Source of the DNA: Neocallimastix lanati (nom. inval.)
Lineage: Eukaryota; Neocallimastigomycota; Neocallimastigomycetes; Neocallimastigales; Neocallimastigaceae
NCBI GenBank assembly: GCA_016946835.1
Contig: JACVTC010000013.1
Location: 483,001 to 547,000 of the forward strand
Reading direction: 5' to 3'
DNA length: 64,000 nucleotides
Shown: piece by piece, positions 23,161-32,786 of the stretch
Numbering within the stretch: the first letter of the stretch is position 1
Layout of the letters: every line of letters begins with the position of its first letter
Translations under genes and position numbers: made by a program
The notes under the pieces: model-generated
Told to the model about the DNA's origin: nothing
The model's input: only the letters and a program-made list of their open reading frames with translations
Databases searched by the model: none

Positions 23161-24283
23161 AAATAATATAATGGCAATAAATAAACTAAATAATGAAAGT
23201 AAATTATTATGGCATAGAAGATTAGGCCATTATTATTTAGAAAATTTAAATGAATATTTAGATATTCATAATATTAAAGAATCAGAATGAATTGACTGTA
23301 AAATTGCAAAATTAAAACGATTCCCACATAACAAAGAAACTCCAAAAGCAACAGAAATATTAGAAATAATACATTCCGATATTATTGGACCAATTAATGA
23401 TTCAATTACTGGGAAAAGATTTATACTAACAGTAATTGATGAAAAATCACATAAAAGTTGGATTTTTCTGATGAAAAGTAAATCAGAAACAATTGATTTA
23501 CTTATTGATTTTATTAAATATTTAAATAATATTTTTAATGATAAAAAAGTAAAAAATTTTAAGTCTGATAATGCTAAGGAATATAGAAATAAAAAGTTAA
23601 CTAGATTTTGTAAAGATAACGGAATAAATAAAATTTATTCTCCTCCCTACAATCCAGAAAATAATGGTTTAGCAGAAAGGTTTAATCAAACCATTATTTC
23701 TTGTACTAAAACTTTGCTATATTGGAGCAAATTATCTGAAAATTTTTGGGATTTCGCTATCCAATATGCAAATTATTTATATAATAAAACTCCGCATCTT
23801 ATCTCTGAGAAAACTATCCCAGATGAAGTTTTCTTCAATGAAAAAGTTAAAATTGATCATATTAGGACTTTTGGATGTATTACCTATTATAAAATTTTTG
23901 ATCAAAATAAATCTAAGTTTTCACCAAATTCAAAGAAAGGAATTTTCCTTGGATTTAGTGAAGTTACTAACTCTAATATTGTTATGGATTATGAAGATTA
24001 TAAAATCCATAATGTTAGAGAAATAATATGTAAAGAAAATGAGCCAGCAAAACTCTCACTATCTAATTCAGTAGGTGAAGAAAATGGATATCCATCCTTT
24101 TTAAATTTTGACTTTAATTTTAGCAAGACAAACAGGATAAAAAGTGGTACAATCCTTAATTTTCCTGGTCAAAATGACCATAAAAACTTGGATTCAAATT
24201 CAGTAGAAAATGAAAATAAAAATAATTCTGAAAAAGAAAATTCTGGTGATATTAATAATACTGATTTTAATACTATTACTAAT
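23161..24283 (+). pseudogene. pol: Copia-II integrase
   Basis: LLWHRRLGHYYLENL starts the zinc finger. A TGA at 23288 precedes IDCKIAKLKRFPH, and the second Cys of that pair is missing. The catalytic triad is present: IHSDIIGPI, KSDNAKEYRN and NNGLAERFNQ. From 23471 the frame is open to the 775-bp insertion at 24284. YKIFDQNKSKFSPNSKKGIF is the C-terminal module, followed by an Asn/Glu-rich linker. Confidence 0.88.
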
Positions 24284-25058
24284 TATAAAGTGTTTTATGA
24301 TAAAACAGATTATAATAATACAAAAACACTATATTAAATAAATTCTTTTTATTAAAAATATTTGGTTTATTAAAAATCTTATATTAAATAGTTCTTATTA
24401 TGTTATGAACTATCAAATAATAAAAAATAACAATTACATTTTTTCAATTAAAGAAAATTTACAATATTTATATTTTTTCTTAATTATATTCTAATATATT
24501 AAATTAATTTAATTTACATATATTCAATTTAAATATTAATAATAATTAATTTTATAAAATAATAAAATATTTAAACTAAAACTAATTATAGTATAATTTT
24601 CTAATTAACTATTTTTTATTATAACTATTTTTTATTATAACTATTTAAATATTTTAACTAATTTAAAATTAAACTAAAAACTATTAATAATATTAAACTA
24701 AACTATTTAAATAAATAAAAATTTAACAATAACAGATTTAGCGAATTTTTTGTGACTAAATTATTTAATTTCATATTTAATAAATATAAATTTAAATTTA
24801 AATAATTTAAGTTCTAATTTATAATTTTAAATTTCAATTATTAATTTAAGGAGAAATAATTATTTAAAGTATTTAATTCATGTACGTAAATTTGATGTAT
24901 GATTTTTCGTTTACATAAATTTATTGAAATATGCTTTAATTCATAAATTAATGTAAATTACATAATTTTATTCAAGATATCGTGGAAAAAATTTCATACA
25001 TAAATTAATGTAATAATGAATTACATAAATTTATTAAAGATATAAAGATATCTTTACA
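24284..25058 (-). mobile_element. 775-bp solo-LTR-like element inside Copia-II pol
   Basis: Read on the minus strand it begins TGTAAAGATATC and ends CACTTTATA. CTAAT flanks it (24279-24283, 25059-25063). Removing the element and one CTAAT joins the integrase and RT frames exactly, so the insertion is clean. Related copies: 42088-42769 and 45834-52406 (interrupted); a more distant one lies near 52560-53253. It has no open frame. The 5-bp duplication and TG start suggest a solo LTR; a MITE is the alternative. Confidence 0.85.
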
Positions 25059-27550
25059 CTAATACTAAAAATGATATTGAAAATACATTAAATGAAAACC
25101 ATAATAATGATGTAAATAAAAATGAAAATAAAATGAAAAAGAAAAGCAATATTGAGGTAACCCAAGAAAAGGAAATAGAAGATCCTAATAATTTTTCTGA
25201 TGATGAATTTTTTGACGCAGTGGATGAAAAAAATTTTATTAATAAAAATTTTCAAAATTTTGATGAAAAATCTGAAAATGTAAATATTGAAGAAAATTAT
25301 AATAATTTAAGTTCTGAAAAAAATTTTTCTACTGAAAACTCTAATTCATATGAAAATAATAAAATTTCTGATGACAATAATAATAATTCCATAAATGGAA
25401 ATAATATTAATAATCATGAAATTAAAAATTTGAATAATAATAATAAAATTCAAAATGAATCAAATAATAAAGAATATACAGATAATATTTTACAAAATGT
25501 AAATTTCCATATATTAAATAAATCAGAATTAAATCCAAAATTCAATATTAATAACAATCAGTTAAATAATAATATATTACAAAATAAAAGTGTAAAAACA
25601 CCTTCTCTTAATGTAAACAAAAGGATAAAACTAAACTTTAAAAGAGGAAGAAGGCAACTTGTTATTGACAAAAAAAAAAATGTTTCACAAGATATATTAA
25701 ATTTTAATAAAAATTTAAATATTAATAATAATTTTAATTTAAATAAAAATTTAAATAATAAATTATTAAATAATAAAATCTCAAATAACAAAAAGAATAA
25801 AAATATAAATAAAAATAATTTATATTATAATAATTCTGAAAATGCTTCCTATATTGATAATAGCCAAAGTAATGTTGCTTTTATTAAAAATAATTCAAAT
25901 ATCATTAATAACAATATTAATTTAAAAAGAAATTTTTCTGAAGTTGATTATGAAGAGAGTTTTTTACGGCCTATTAAATACAAAAGAATAAATAATAATA
26001 GATATGTTGCTACCATTTCCACAAATGTTCCTCTTTCCTATACTGAAACTATAACATGTAAAAACCACGAAGAATGGGAAAAAGCAATTCAGGATGAACT
26101 TAAAAATTTATATGATAATAATATTTTTACTTTTGTAAAGTATATTCCTAAAGGAAAAAATATTATTTCTTCAAAGTGGGTTTTTGCAAATAAATATAAT
26201 GGTGAATATATTATTACCAAAAGAAAAGCACGTCTTGTAGCTAGAGGTTTTAGACAAAGACGTGGTATCGATTATGATTTGACCTATTCTCCGACTCTCA
26301 ATACAGACACCTTAAAACTTATTTTCTCCCTTGCTGCAAAATACAAATGGCCAATTCAACAATTAGATATTAAAGCTGCGTATCTCAATGCAGTTTTAGA
26401 CAAAGAAATCTATATGTCTATTCCGCCAGGAGATCCTAACTTTGGGAGGGGATGGTGGAAGTTGAATAAGGCATTGTATGGGTTGAAGCAATCTGGCCGA
26501 CAATGGAACAAAACTTTATCAAAATTTTTAATCAAAAACGGATATACTCAATTAATAACAGAAAAATGTATATTCGTTAAGAAAAATGAAAAAGGTGATG
26601 TATTAGTTATAATAGGTGTATATGTAGATGACATGGTCATTACAGGTATAAAAATAGAAATACAAAATACAATTAATATTATAAAGAATAATTTTAAAAT
26701 ATCCAAATCAGAACAAATAAATTATATTCTTGGAATTGAAGTAAAGAAAATTGATAATAAATATATAATCTCTCAAGTAAATTATATTAATAAGATTTTG
26801 GAAAATTTTAACATAAAATATACAAGAAAAGTAAGTACTCCATGTGTTGGTGATAATATCAAAGGTGAAAATAATAAACCCTTTGATAGAACAGTCTACA
26901 AAAGTGCCATAGGCATGTTAATATATTTATCCAAATGTACTAGACCTGATATTTCTTTTGCAGTACATAAAGCTGCAAGAAATTCAGAAAATCCTATTAT
27001 TACAGATTGGGTAAAAGTTACTAATATATTAAAATATTTAAATAACACAAAATATTATAAAATATGTTATGATGGTGAAGGTGAAATTATCGGTTACACT
27101 GATTCGGATTTCTCTGGAGACATCAAAGATAGAAAATCAACTTCAGGGCATATTATCCTAATGGGTAAAAATCCTATATGCTGGTATTCTAAAAAACAAA
27201 CAATAGTAGCTACATCGACAGCCGAAGCTGAATATATCAGTACTTCAGAATGTGTAAAAAAGGTTTTATATTTTAGAAATATTCTTAAAGAATTATTTAA
27301 CTTTAAAAAACCAATAACAATTTATACTGATAATATAGCAAGTAAAACAAATATAGAAAATGATGAAATAAACACTAAATTAAAGCATATTTCAATCAAG
27401 TATTTTTTCAACAAAGATAATATTGAAAAAGGAAATATAAAATTAGAATATATTGAATCTAAACAAATGTTAGCTGACATACTCACTAAAAATAAAAATG
27501 GAAAAGATATGACGAACTTCGCAAACCAAGTTTTTATACATAAAAACTAG
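25059..27550 (+). CDS. pol: Copia-II reverse transcriptase-RNase H (805 codons open from 25133)
   Basis: After an Asn-rich linker with basic clusters (KRIKLNFKRGRR; RPIKYKRI), the RT begins with NHEEWEKAIQDELKNLYDNN. ARLVARGFRQRRGIDYDLTY, QQLDIKAAYLNAVLD, KLNKALYGLKQSGR and GVYVDDMVITG show all catalytic Asp residues. RNase H follows: GYTDSDFSGD, TSTAEAEYIS, IYTDNIASK and KLKHISIKY; the last acidic position is Ser here. It stops at 27548-27550 just before the polypurine tract. It has no start of its own in an active element, being part of pol. Confidence 0.9.
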
Positions 27551-27563
27551 TTTGAGGGGGGAG
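27551..27563 (+). promoter_or_regulatory. Copia-II polypurine tract
   Basis: TTTGAGGGGGGAG lies between the pol stop and the 3' LTR and primes plus-strand synthesis. Confidence 0.88.
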
Positions 27564-27852
27564 TGTTAACAATCAAGATTATTATATAATAATTATATAA
27601 TAACATAAATTTAATTTAATAAAAATGTATATACATATAAATTTATTCTAACATATGACGTCACATGTATTTATTCATAATTAATTTTATTCATATATTT
27701 ATGTAAACAATTGTTATACTTTAAAAACTGTACTCTCTCTCTTTTATAAAAAACTTAAATAAATAAAGTGTTAATAATAATTATTAATACAAAACAATAT
27801 TAAAGGTATTATTTTATCTTTGTGTCTTTTTTCTACCGATAGGCGGTTAATA
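27564..27852 (+). mobile_element. Copia-II 3' LTR
   Basis: 289 bp. It differs from the 5' LTR by three substitutions and one T deletion, and is followed by the ATAAT target copy. Confidence 0.92.
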
Positions 27853-28221
27853 ATAATTAAATATATATAGTTGATATTATTTATTATATTCATATTTATT
27901 ATATAATTATATTCTTATATATTTAACTTTATTATTCTTATTTTCATTTTAAGAATTATATAGTTATATTTATTATATTTATTATTTTAATATATATTTA
28001 TTATATATTATACTATACTCCAATATAATATATTTTAAATGTATATTTATTATTATTAATAATTAAATTATTATAAAGATTCCTAATAACTACTCTTCTT
28101 GATTGTAGTTTAGAGAAGACCCTTGGTTAATTGGGTTTTTAAATTAAAATATATTAATAAAGGTTAATTAAATATAACGATACTATTAAAAATTAGTAGC
28201 ACATAAAAGTCCGGCATATCA

Positions 28222-28492
28222 ACAACTCACACACGTGACACGAATGGCTTCAAAAATTTTTTTTTTCAAATTAAATTATTCATATATTGATTGAATTAAA
28301 AACTAATTTTTTTTTTCAATCACCGCTATGGCGACCAATTAAATTTTTTTGTGGCTTACTATAAATAGTAAATATTTTTAGTTTATTTTAAATTTCTTCT
28401 TTAATTTTTTAATTTACAAAATTTCGATAGTTTGGATTATTTTATTTATAAATCAAATATTTATTTACCTTTTATTAATAATAAAAATAGAA
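28222..28492 (+). promoter_or_regulatory. cap upstream region of provirus A, with TATA element
   Basis: Homologous over its whole length to the reverse complement of 37923-38190 in provirus B (shared blocks CACACACGTGACAC, GGCGACCAAT, TTTTGTGGCTTACTATA, AATTTCGATAGTTTGGATTA). TATAAATAG lies at 28360-28368, 125-133 bp before the cap ATG. A CACGTG palindrome sits near 28232. Confidence 0.7.
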
Positions 28493-29014
28493 ATGGAAAG
28501 AACTACCACTACAACATCAACCAGATCTGGAAGAAAAAACAAATATAATGTTGAAAATACCCCATTTAATGGAAAATTAGGAACAGCATTACCATATGGT
28601 GATAATTCAATTATGAATGCCCCAGAATTTCAACAATTTAGTTATACAGTAGTTCCAGCAGTTGAATCTGAAGGTGTACGTAAAGCAGGAAAATTTACTA
28701 TTAGTGTTTCTATTGTTGGAAATACTGAAGGTATTCTTTATTGGGCATTAATTTATGTTCCTAAAGGATATTCAGCTAGAAACTTTTTCGCTGAACAACA
28801 AGCAAATCCACCATTATATGAACCTTCTACTAATGTTTTGGCTTCCGGAATGAATGATACTAATGCAGGACCTGTAAGAATTTACTCAACATTATTCAAG
28901 AATTTAAATACAGGTGATTCTATTGTGTTCCAAGTTGCTGCTCAAAAAACTGAAGGAATTACTGCTAACACTTTTGTTGCTGGTTTAGTTAGATATGCTA
29001 TATGTTATAATTAA
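28493..29014 (+). CDS. cap: CRESS-type capsid-like protein, 173 aa (provirus A)
   Basis: An intact frame with ATG after an A-rich context. The N-terminus is Thr/Arg/Lys-rich (TRSGRKNKYNVEN). The body is beta-rich, with YWALIYVPKGYSARNFFAEQ, PLYEPSTNVLASGMNDTNAG, then VRIYSTLFKNLNTGDSIVFQ. This pattern (a YWALxYVPxG strand, a YEPxxxVLxSG turn and a terminal LNxGD strand) resembles single-jelly-roll capsids of circular Rep-encoding ssDNA viruses. The family call is from memory of the pattern; a profile search would settle it. It would form a small icosahedral shell. The homologue at 37446-37922 has a nonsense codon. Confidence 0.75.
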   Translation: MERTTTTTSTRSGRKNKYNVENTPFNGKLGTALPYGDNSIMNAPEFQQFSYTVVPAVESEGVRKAGKFTISVSIVGNTEGILYWALIYVPKGYSARNFFAEQQANPPLYEPSTNVLASGMNDTNAGPVRIYSTLFKNLNTGDSIVFQVAAQKTEGITANTFVAGLVRYAICYN

Positions 29015-29119
29015 TTTAATCTAATTATTTAGTAAATTATTTAAAATGTAATATTAATAATTATGGGTATGGCTATTAATATATTACAAAAATTAATAAA
29101 GTTTATTTTTTAAAAAAAC

Positions 29120-29204
29120 TATAAATACCTGTGTTTTTCTTAAATAATTTTAGTGTTTATTTTTCTTGTTATTTTATTTTTTTTATTTTAATTATATATC
29201 AAAA
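29120..29204 (+). promoter_or_regulatory. TATA element and leader of ORF2
   Basis: TATAAATACCTGTGTTTTTC at 29120-29139, followed by TTTTAGTGTTT and TATATATCAAAA just before the ATG. The leader of ORF3 repeats this pattern, so each gene seems to have its own promoter. Confidence 0.65.
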
Positions 29205-29653
29205 ATGGCTGCAATAACAGATGGTATTGTTTATAGGCATGCTACCACTACCACCACTAGTACGGTTACGAATAAGTTCAATTAATATTAAATGCAACAA
29301 ATCATTATATTGAATTTGATATTAAAAAAGTTGAAATTTATTTTAGTATGAAAAAAACATCTTCTTCTCCCTTCACTTATACCGAGCCTTATGTATGGTC
29401 AATAGTTTTTGGTACTCCTGCTCAATGGAATTCTTATAGCACAATTTCTTACGGGAATTATCAACCTAATTTAGCTGATGGTAATTTAGTATGTGCAGGT
29501 ATTGGAAATGGTTATAATAATACTTTTAATATAGATAATGGTAAAATTATACTTCCAAGACAAACAGCTTTAGGGTTTATTATAGAACCAGAAGATAAAA
29601 CATCAGGTGCTACGTATGATTGTGAAGTTATGGTTCATTATGATAATTATTGA
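29205..29653 (+). pseudogene. provirus A ORF2, probable second structural protein, one frameshift
   Basis: ATG at 29205 (MAAITDGIVYRHATTTTTS), Thr-rich like the capsid N-terminus. The frame ends after 26 codons at 29283. A second frame, open to 29653, continues with NATNHYIEFDIKKVEIYFS and later QWNSYSTISYGNYQPNL, NIDNGKIILPRQTALGFIIE and VMVHYDNY. A single-base loss near 29280 explains the break. The composition suggests a beta-sandwich. I recognise no family; a capsid paralogue is the best guess from position and promoter. Confidence 0.6.
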
Positions 29654-29740
29654 TAAAATAATTAAAATAATAAAAATGTAATTAATTAAAATTAATTAAA
29701 TTAAATTTAAAAATAAATAAAATTTATTTTTATAAAAAAG

Positions 29741-29815
29741 TATAAATATGTGTATTTTTCTTGTTATTTTTTAAAATTAGTGTTTTTATTTTTATTTATT
29801 TATCAAAATTTTATT
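29741..29815 (+). promoter_or_regulatory. TATA element and leader of ORF3
   Basis: TATAAATATGTGTATTTTTC at 29741-29760, then TTAGTGTTTTTATTT and TATCAAAA before the ATG. It is closely similar to the ORF2 leader, as if one promoter had been duplicated. Confidence 0.65.
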
Positions 29816-30301
29816 ATGGTTTCTGAAACTAATAGAACGGTTAAAAGATATCATTATGAATGTATTGATAGTAATGATATTACAACATTAGATAGAAAAT
29901 TAGCTATTAGAGAATGGATTATAGGTTATAATGTAGGAGGGGTAAGGGTGAAATTAAAAAATATTTCGTTCGAAAGCGTTAGAAGATCAACAAATCCACC
30001 ATATGATCCTCCATTTCTTGTTTACTTTATTGTTATAAGAAATGGATATCATAATATGCTTACACAATTCAGGTTTAATGATGGTTCAGAAAATAATATT
30101 CCATTTGCCTTTTTTTATGATGGATATGATACCGTTAAGAGATATAATATAAACAAGGAATTTATTTTATGTAGAGGTGATACCTTATATTTTATTTTAA
30201 AGTCTATTTCTGATAGTTCTATTCCTGAAAATGATAAATATTACGTTTTAGTTAGAAGAAGAGTTATCATATCTTTAATAATTAATAATTTATTATTTTA
30301 A
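29816..30301 (+). CDS. provirus A ORF3, probable third structural protein, about 161 aa
   Basis: I chose the ATG at 29816 (MVSETNRTVKRYHYECIDSN) because the upstream ATG at 29750 overlaps the TATA box. The protein is beta-rich: FLVYFIVIRNGYHNMLTQFR, then YNINKEFILCRGDTLYFILK. The GD(S/T)-hydrophobic-x-F strand near its end parallels NTGDSIVFQ in the capsid, hinting at a shared jelly-roll fold. The stop coincides with the junction to copia at about 30298, so the last residues may be altered. No family recognised. In a circular genome it would converge on rep. Confidence 0.6.
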   Translation: MVSETNRTVKRYHYECIDSNDITTLDRKLAIREWIIGYNVGGVRVKLKNISFESVRRSTNPPYDPPFLVYFIVIRNGYHNMLTQFRFNDGSENNIPFAFFYDGYDTVKRYNINKEFILCRGDTLYFILKSISDSSIPENDKYYVLVRRRVIISLIINNLLF

Positions 30302-31205
30302 TGAAACTGAATACATAAATAAAAATGTTATTTCGTTTTTAAATAATCACGGAATTAAATTTATTCACTCTATTCCTGGATATCCTCAACAAAATGGTTG
30401 TGCTGAACGATTAAATCAAACAATAAATAATTGTGTTAAAACACTTTTAAATTCTGCTAAATTACCTATTTATTTTTGGGATTCTGCCGTTCAATGTACT
30501 GCCTTCTTATATAATTCAAATCCTCATTCTAGTATTAATTTTAAAATTCCTAATGAACTATTCTTTAATAAACCTGTTGATATTTCTCATTTTAAAGTAT
30601 TCGGTTGTAAAGCATTTTTCTTTAATAATCATAAAACAAATAAATTTGAAAATAATTCGAAACAAGGTATTTTTCTTGATTATCCTGAAAATTCTTCTGG
30701 GTACCGAATTTTAGATATTTCTACTAACTCTATCATTACTGCTAGAGATGTTTATTTCATGGAAGATATTCCTGGTACTATTGACACTTCCTTTTTCTCA
30801 TCGAAAACTATTGATTCTTTATTCATTTACTCAAATTTATCGATTGAGGGGGAAAGTGCAAATATACAATCGACAAATTCTAATATCAATAATAATAATA
30901 ATAATAATATCAATTATAATAATAATAATATTGATGATAATAATATTAATGATAATAATAACAATATAAACAATAATATAAAAAATATTAACAATTTTTC
31001 AGATAGCGATATTAATAAAAAAAGAAGAATTCAAGATGATGAAGACTCAGGCGATGAATCAGACACCCAAACATTAAATATAAGAAAAGAAATATTATCA
31101 AAAAATAAAAACATTAATAAAAAACATAAAATTTTCAATATTATGACACAATGTCCAAGTACATATGAAGAAGCTATTATTTCAAAAGATTCTAAAAATG
31201 GAACA
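30298..31205 (+). pseudogene. pol: Copia-III integrase catalytic end and linker
   Basis: Resumes at NETEYINKNVISFLNNHGIK, where only the Glu-Tyr side of the second catalytic block remains. It continues GYPQQNGCAERLNQT with the third acidic residue, HFKVFGCKAFFFNNHKTNKF, then YRILDISTNSIITARDVYF. The reading frame shifts near 30750 and an Asn/Asp linker follows (to 31205), with the basic cluster NKKRRIQDDE. TYEEAIISKDSKN marks the start of the RT region. It is the direct continuation of 20437. Confidence 0.85.
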
Positions 31206-32523
31206 TAGCTATAAAAAATGAAATTAAAAATGTAATGATGGTAGTCAATATTAAAGATATACCAAAAAATACAAATATTATAGATACAAGATGGGTTTTA
31301 GCAAAAAAAATGATAATACTAAAAAAGCCCGATTAGTAGCAAAAGGTTGTCAGCAAAAGGAAGGTGAAGATTTTATTTCAACATATTCACCTACATCACA
31401 ATCTGATAGTTTAAGAATTACCATCGCAATAGCTTCAATAAATAAATGGAATTTAAAACAATTAGACATAAAAGCGGCATATTTAAATGCTGACCTTAAT
31501 GAAACAATTTATGTTGAAATTCCAAAAGGAGAAAAAAATTATAATAAAAATAAAGTATGGTTGTTGAAAAAAGCACTATATGGTTTAAAACAGGCTGGAC
31601 GTATGTGGAATGAAGAAATCATTAATTATTTAAAATCAATCGGCTTTAAACAATATAAATCAGACAAATGCTTATTTGGAAAATATAATAAAGGAAATAA
31701 ATTAATAGGGTTATTAACATTATACGTTGACATTTTAATAACTGGTGAAGATTATGAAATCAAAAATATAATTAAAAAATTAAAAAATAAATATACAATT
31801 TCAAAAGAATCTGATGCCAGAAAAATTATTGGAATAAATATTTATAAAATTAAAAATGTTTATAAAATAAATCAAGAAGATTATATAAATAAAATTATTA
31901 ATAATTATAATATGAATAAAACTAAAATAATAAAATATCCATGTAGAAAAATTTCAAATGAAGAAAGAAAAAATGCAAAACCTGTAGATGTTGGAAAATA
32001 CAAATCACTTTTAGGTTCACTATTATATATTGCAATAAAATCTAGACCAGACATTACATATGCAGTTAACCAAGCATCAAGAAATTGTGAACATCCAACA
32101 GCTATAGACTATAAAGCATTGCTACTGATATTACAATATTTAAAATCTACAATAAATAAATCAATATACTATAATGGAAAAAATAGATTAGTTGGATTTT
32201 CAGATGCCGATTATGCTAATGATGAAGCCACTAGAAGATCTGTAAGTGGATATATATTCTTACTTGGAAATATTCCAATTTCCTGGAAATCACAAATTCA
32301 AAGAAATGTAGATAATAAAGCTTGTATAGCAATAGCTGAAGATGAAAATGCTAAAGGTAGATGCAAACATATTGATACTAGATATAAATTTATTCAAGAA
32401 AAAATAAAAGAAAAGAATATAAAATTAGAATATATTAGCACAAATGATATGTTAGCTGATCCTTTAACAAAACCAGTATCCGGTATTAACATTAAGAAAT
32501 TTAACGATATAATTTTTGATAAT
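31206..32523 (+). pseudogene. pol: Copia-III reverse transcriptase-RNase H, catalytic codon lost
   Basis: IDTRWVLAKKN is followed by a frameshift at an A-run near 31300; the frame is then open to 32523. ARLVAKGCQQKEGEDFISTY, QLDIKAAYLNADLN and KKALYGLKQAGRMWNEE are intact. The active-site box reads LYVDILITG: one Asp codon of YVDD is deleted in frame. In RNase H, YADADYAND-type text is followed by an internal deletion (SWKSQIQRNVDNKACI), removing the TAEAE box. The enzyme is therefore dead even where the frame is open. Confidence 0.9.
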
Positions 32524-32602
32524 TAAAATATAATATAAAAAAAAAAATAAATAAAATAAAAATAAAAATTAATAAAATAAAATAGTTCTAATAAAGACAT
32601 AA

Positions 32603-32613
32603 TGTAGGGGGAA
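32603..32613 (+). promoter_or_regulatory. Copia-III polypurine tract
   Basis: GTAGGGGGAA directly before the TGTTAAAATATAG of the 3' LTR. Confidence 0.8.
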
Positions 32614-32786
32614 TGTTAAAATATAGTAAATAAAATTATACATTATGCTTTGTTATAAAATAAAATTAATATAAAATACATGTAATAATTATTATTCAGA
32701 AAATGATTCTTCTTTATTAATAAAATATTATTAAATAAATAAAATATATAATATAAAATAATTAATATGAGCTTCACTCATTGACA
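32614..32786 (+). mobile_element. Copia-III 3' LTR
   Basis: 173 bp, partner of 18156-18324 with four substitutions and two small indels. Followed by TATTT, the second target copy. Confidence 0.9.

Larger units (their letters stand above)
21347..27852 (+). mobile_element. Copia-II, nearly complete Ty1/copia element
   Basis: LTRs at 21347-21636 and 27564-27852 begin TGTTAACAATC and end CGGTTAATA. They differ at three substitutions and one indel by eye. ATAAT flanks both sides (21342-21346, 27853-27857). Order: PBS, gag, protease, integrase, a 775-bp insertion, RT-RNase H, polypurine tract. Pol carries frameshifts in the protease part and a stop near 23288, so the element is probably dead although RT-RNase H is intact. 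Confidence 0.92.
21009..28221 (+). mobile_element. gypsy-type solo LTR inserted in provirus A, interrupted by Copia-II
   Basis: It begins TGATATAAAACAAAT and ends GTCCGGCATATCA. The tetranucleotide ACAA flanks it (21005-21008 and 28222-28225). Provirus B has the uninterrupted site (TTTTTACAAATCACACACG read on its minus strand), which proves insertion. A shorter copy of the LTR lies at 41703-42087. Its own length is about 702 bp once Copia-II and one target copy are removed. The 4-bp duplication and TGAT...ATCA ends match the solo LTR at 10966. Confidence 0.85.
20438..30297. other. CRESS-type ssDNA provirus A (rep-hairpin-cap-ORF2-ORF3), interrupted
   Basis: An insertion inside the Copia-III integrase. 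Without the nested LTR and Copia-II it is about 2.65 kb: truncated rep on the minus strand (20438-20893), an origin-like hairpin (20933-20979), then cap (28493), ORF2 (29205) and ORF3 (29816) on the plus strand. This is the ambisense plan of circular Rep-encoding ssDNA viruses, linearised within rep. The family assignment rests on the Rep motifs and a capsid-like protein; ORF2 and ORF3 are unfamiliar. Provirus B at 37446-39225 is a second, shorter copy. Confidence 0.8.
18156..32786 (+). mobile_element. Copia-III, Ty1/copia element disrupted by a nested insertion
   Basis: The LTRs at 18156-18324 and 32614-32786 both begin TGTTAAAATATAG and end CACTCATTG(T/A)CA. The pentamer TATTT flanks the element at 18151-18155 and 32787-32791. 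Gag, protease and the integrase start lie before 20437; the rest of integrase, RT and RNase H resume at 30298. The intervening 9.86 kb is CRESS provirus A with its own nested insertions. The two LTRs differ by about four substitutions and two small indels, more than in Copia-II or Copia-I. Confidence 0.9.

Noticed and set aside
24338-25057. Intron between Copia-II integrase and RT
   Set aside because: Flanking 5-bp duplication, repeat copies elsewhere, and no GT...AG boundary at the precise junction point to an inserted element.
29750-29815. N-terminal signal peptide for ORF3 (MYFSCYFLKLVFLFLF)
   Set aside because: That ATG lies in the TATA element and the segment matches the non-coding leader of ORF2, so the later ATG is the better start.
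20438-30297. A polinton- or adintovirus-like large DNA virus
   Set aside because: Only HUH Rep and small capsid-like genes are present; there is no polymerase B, retroviral-type integrase of its own, packaging ATPase or long terminal inverted repeats. The integrase and RT here belong to copia elements.
30748-30969. 73-codon ORF with a hydrophobic tail
   Set aside because: Shifted reading of the Copia-III integrase end and Asn linker (30759-31208).
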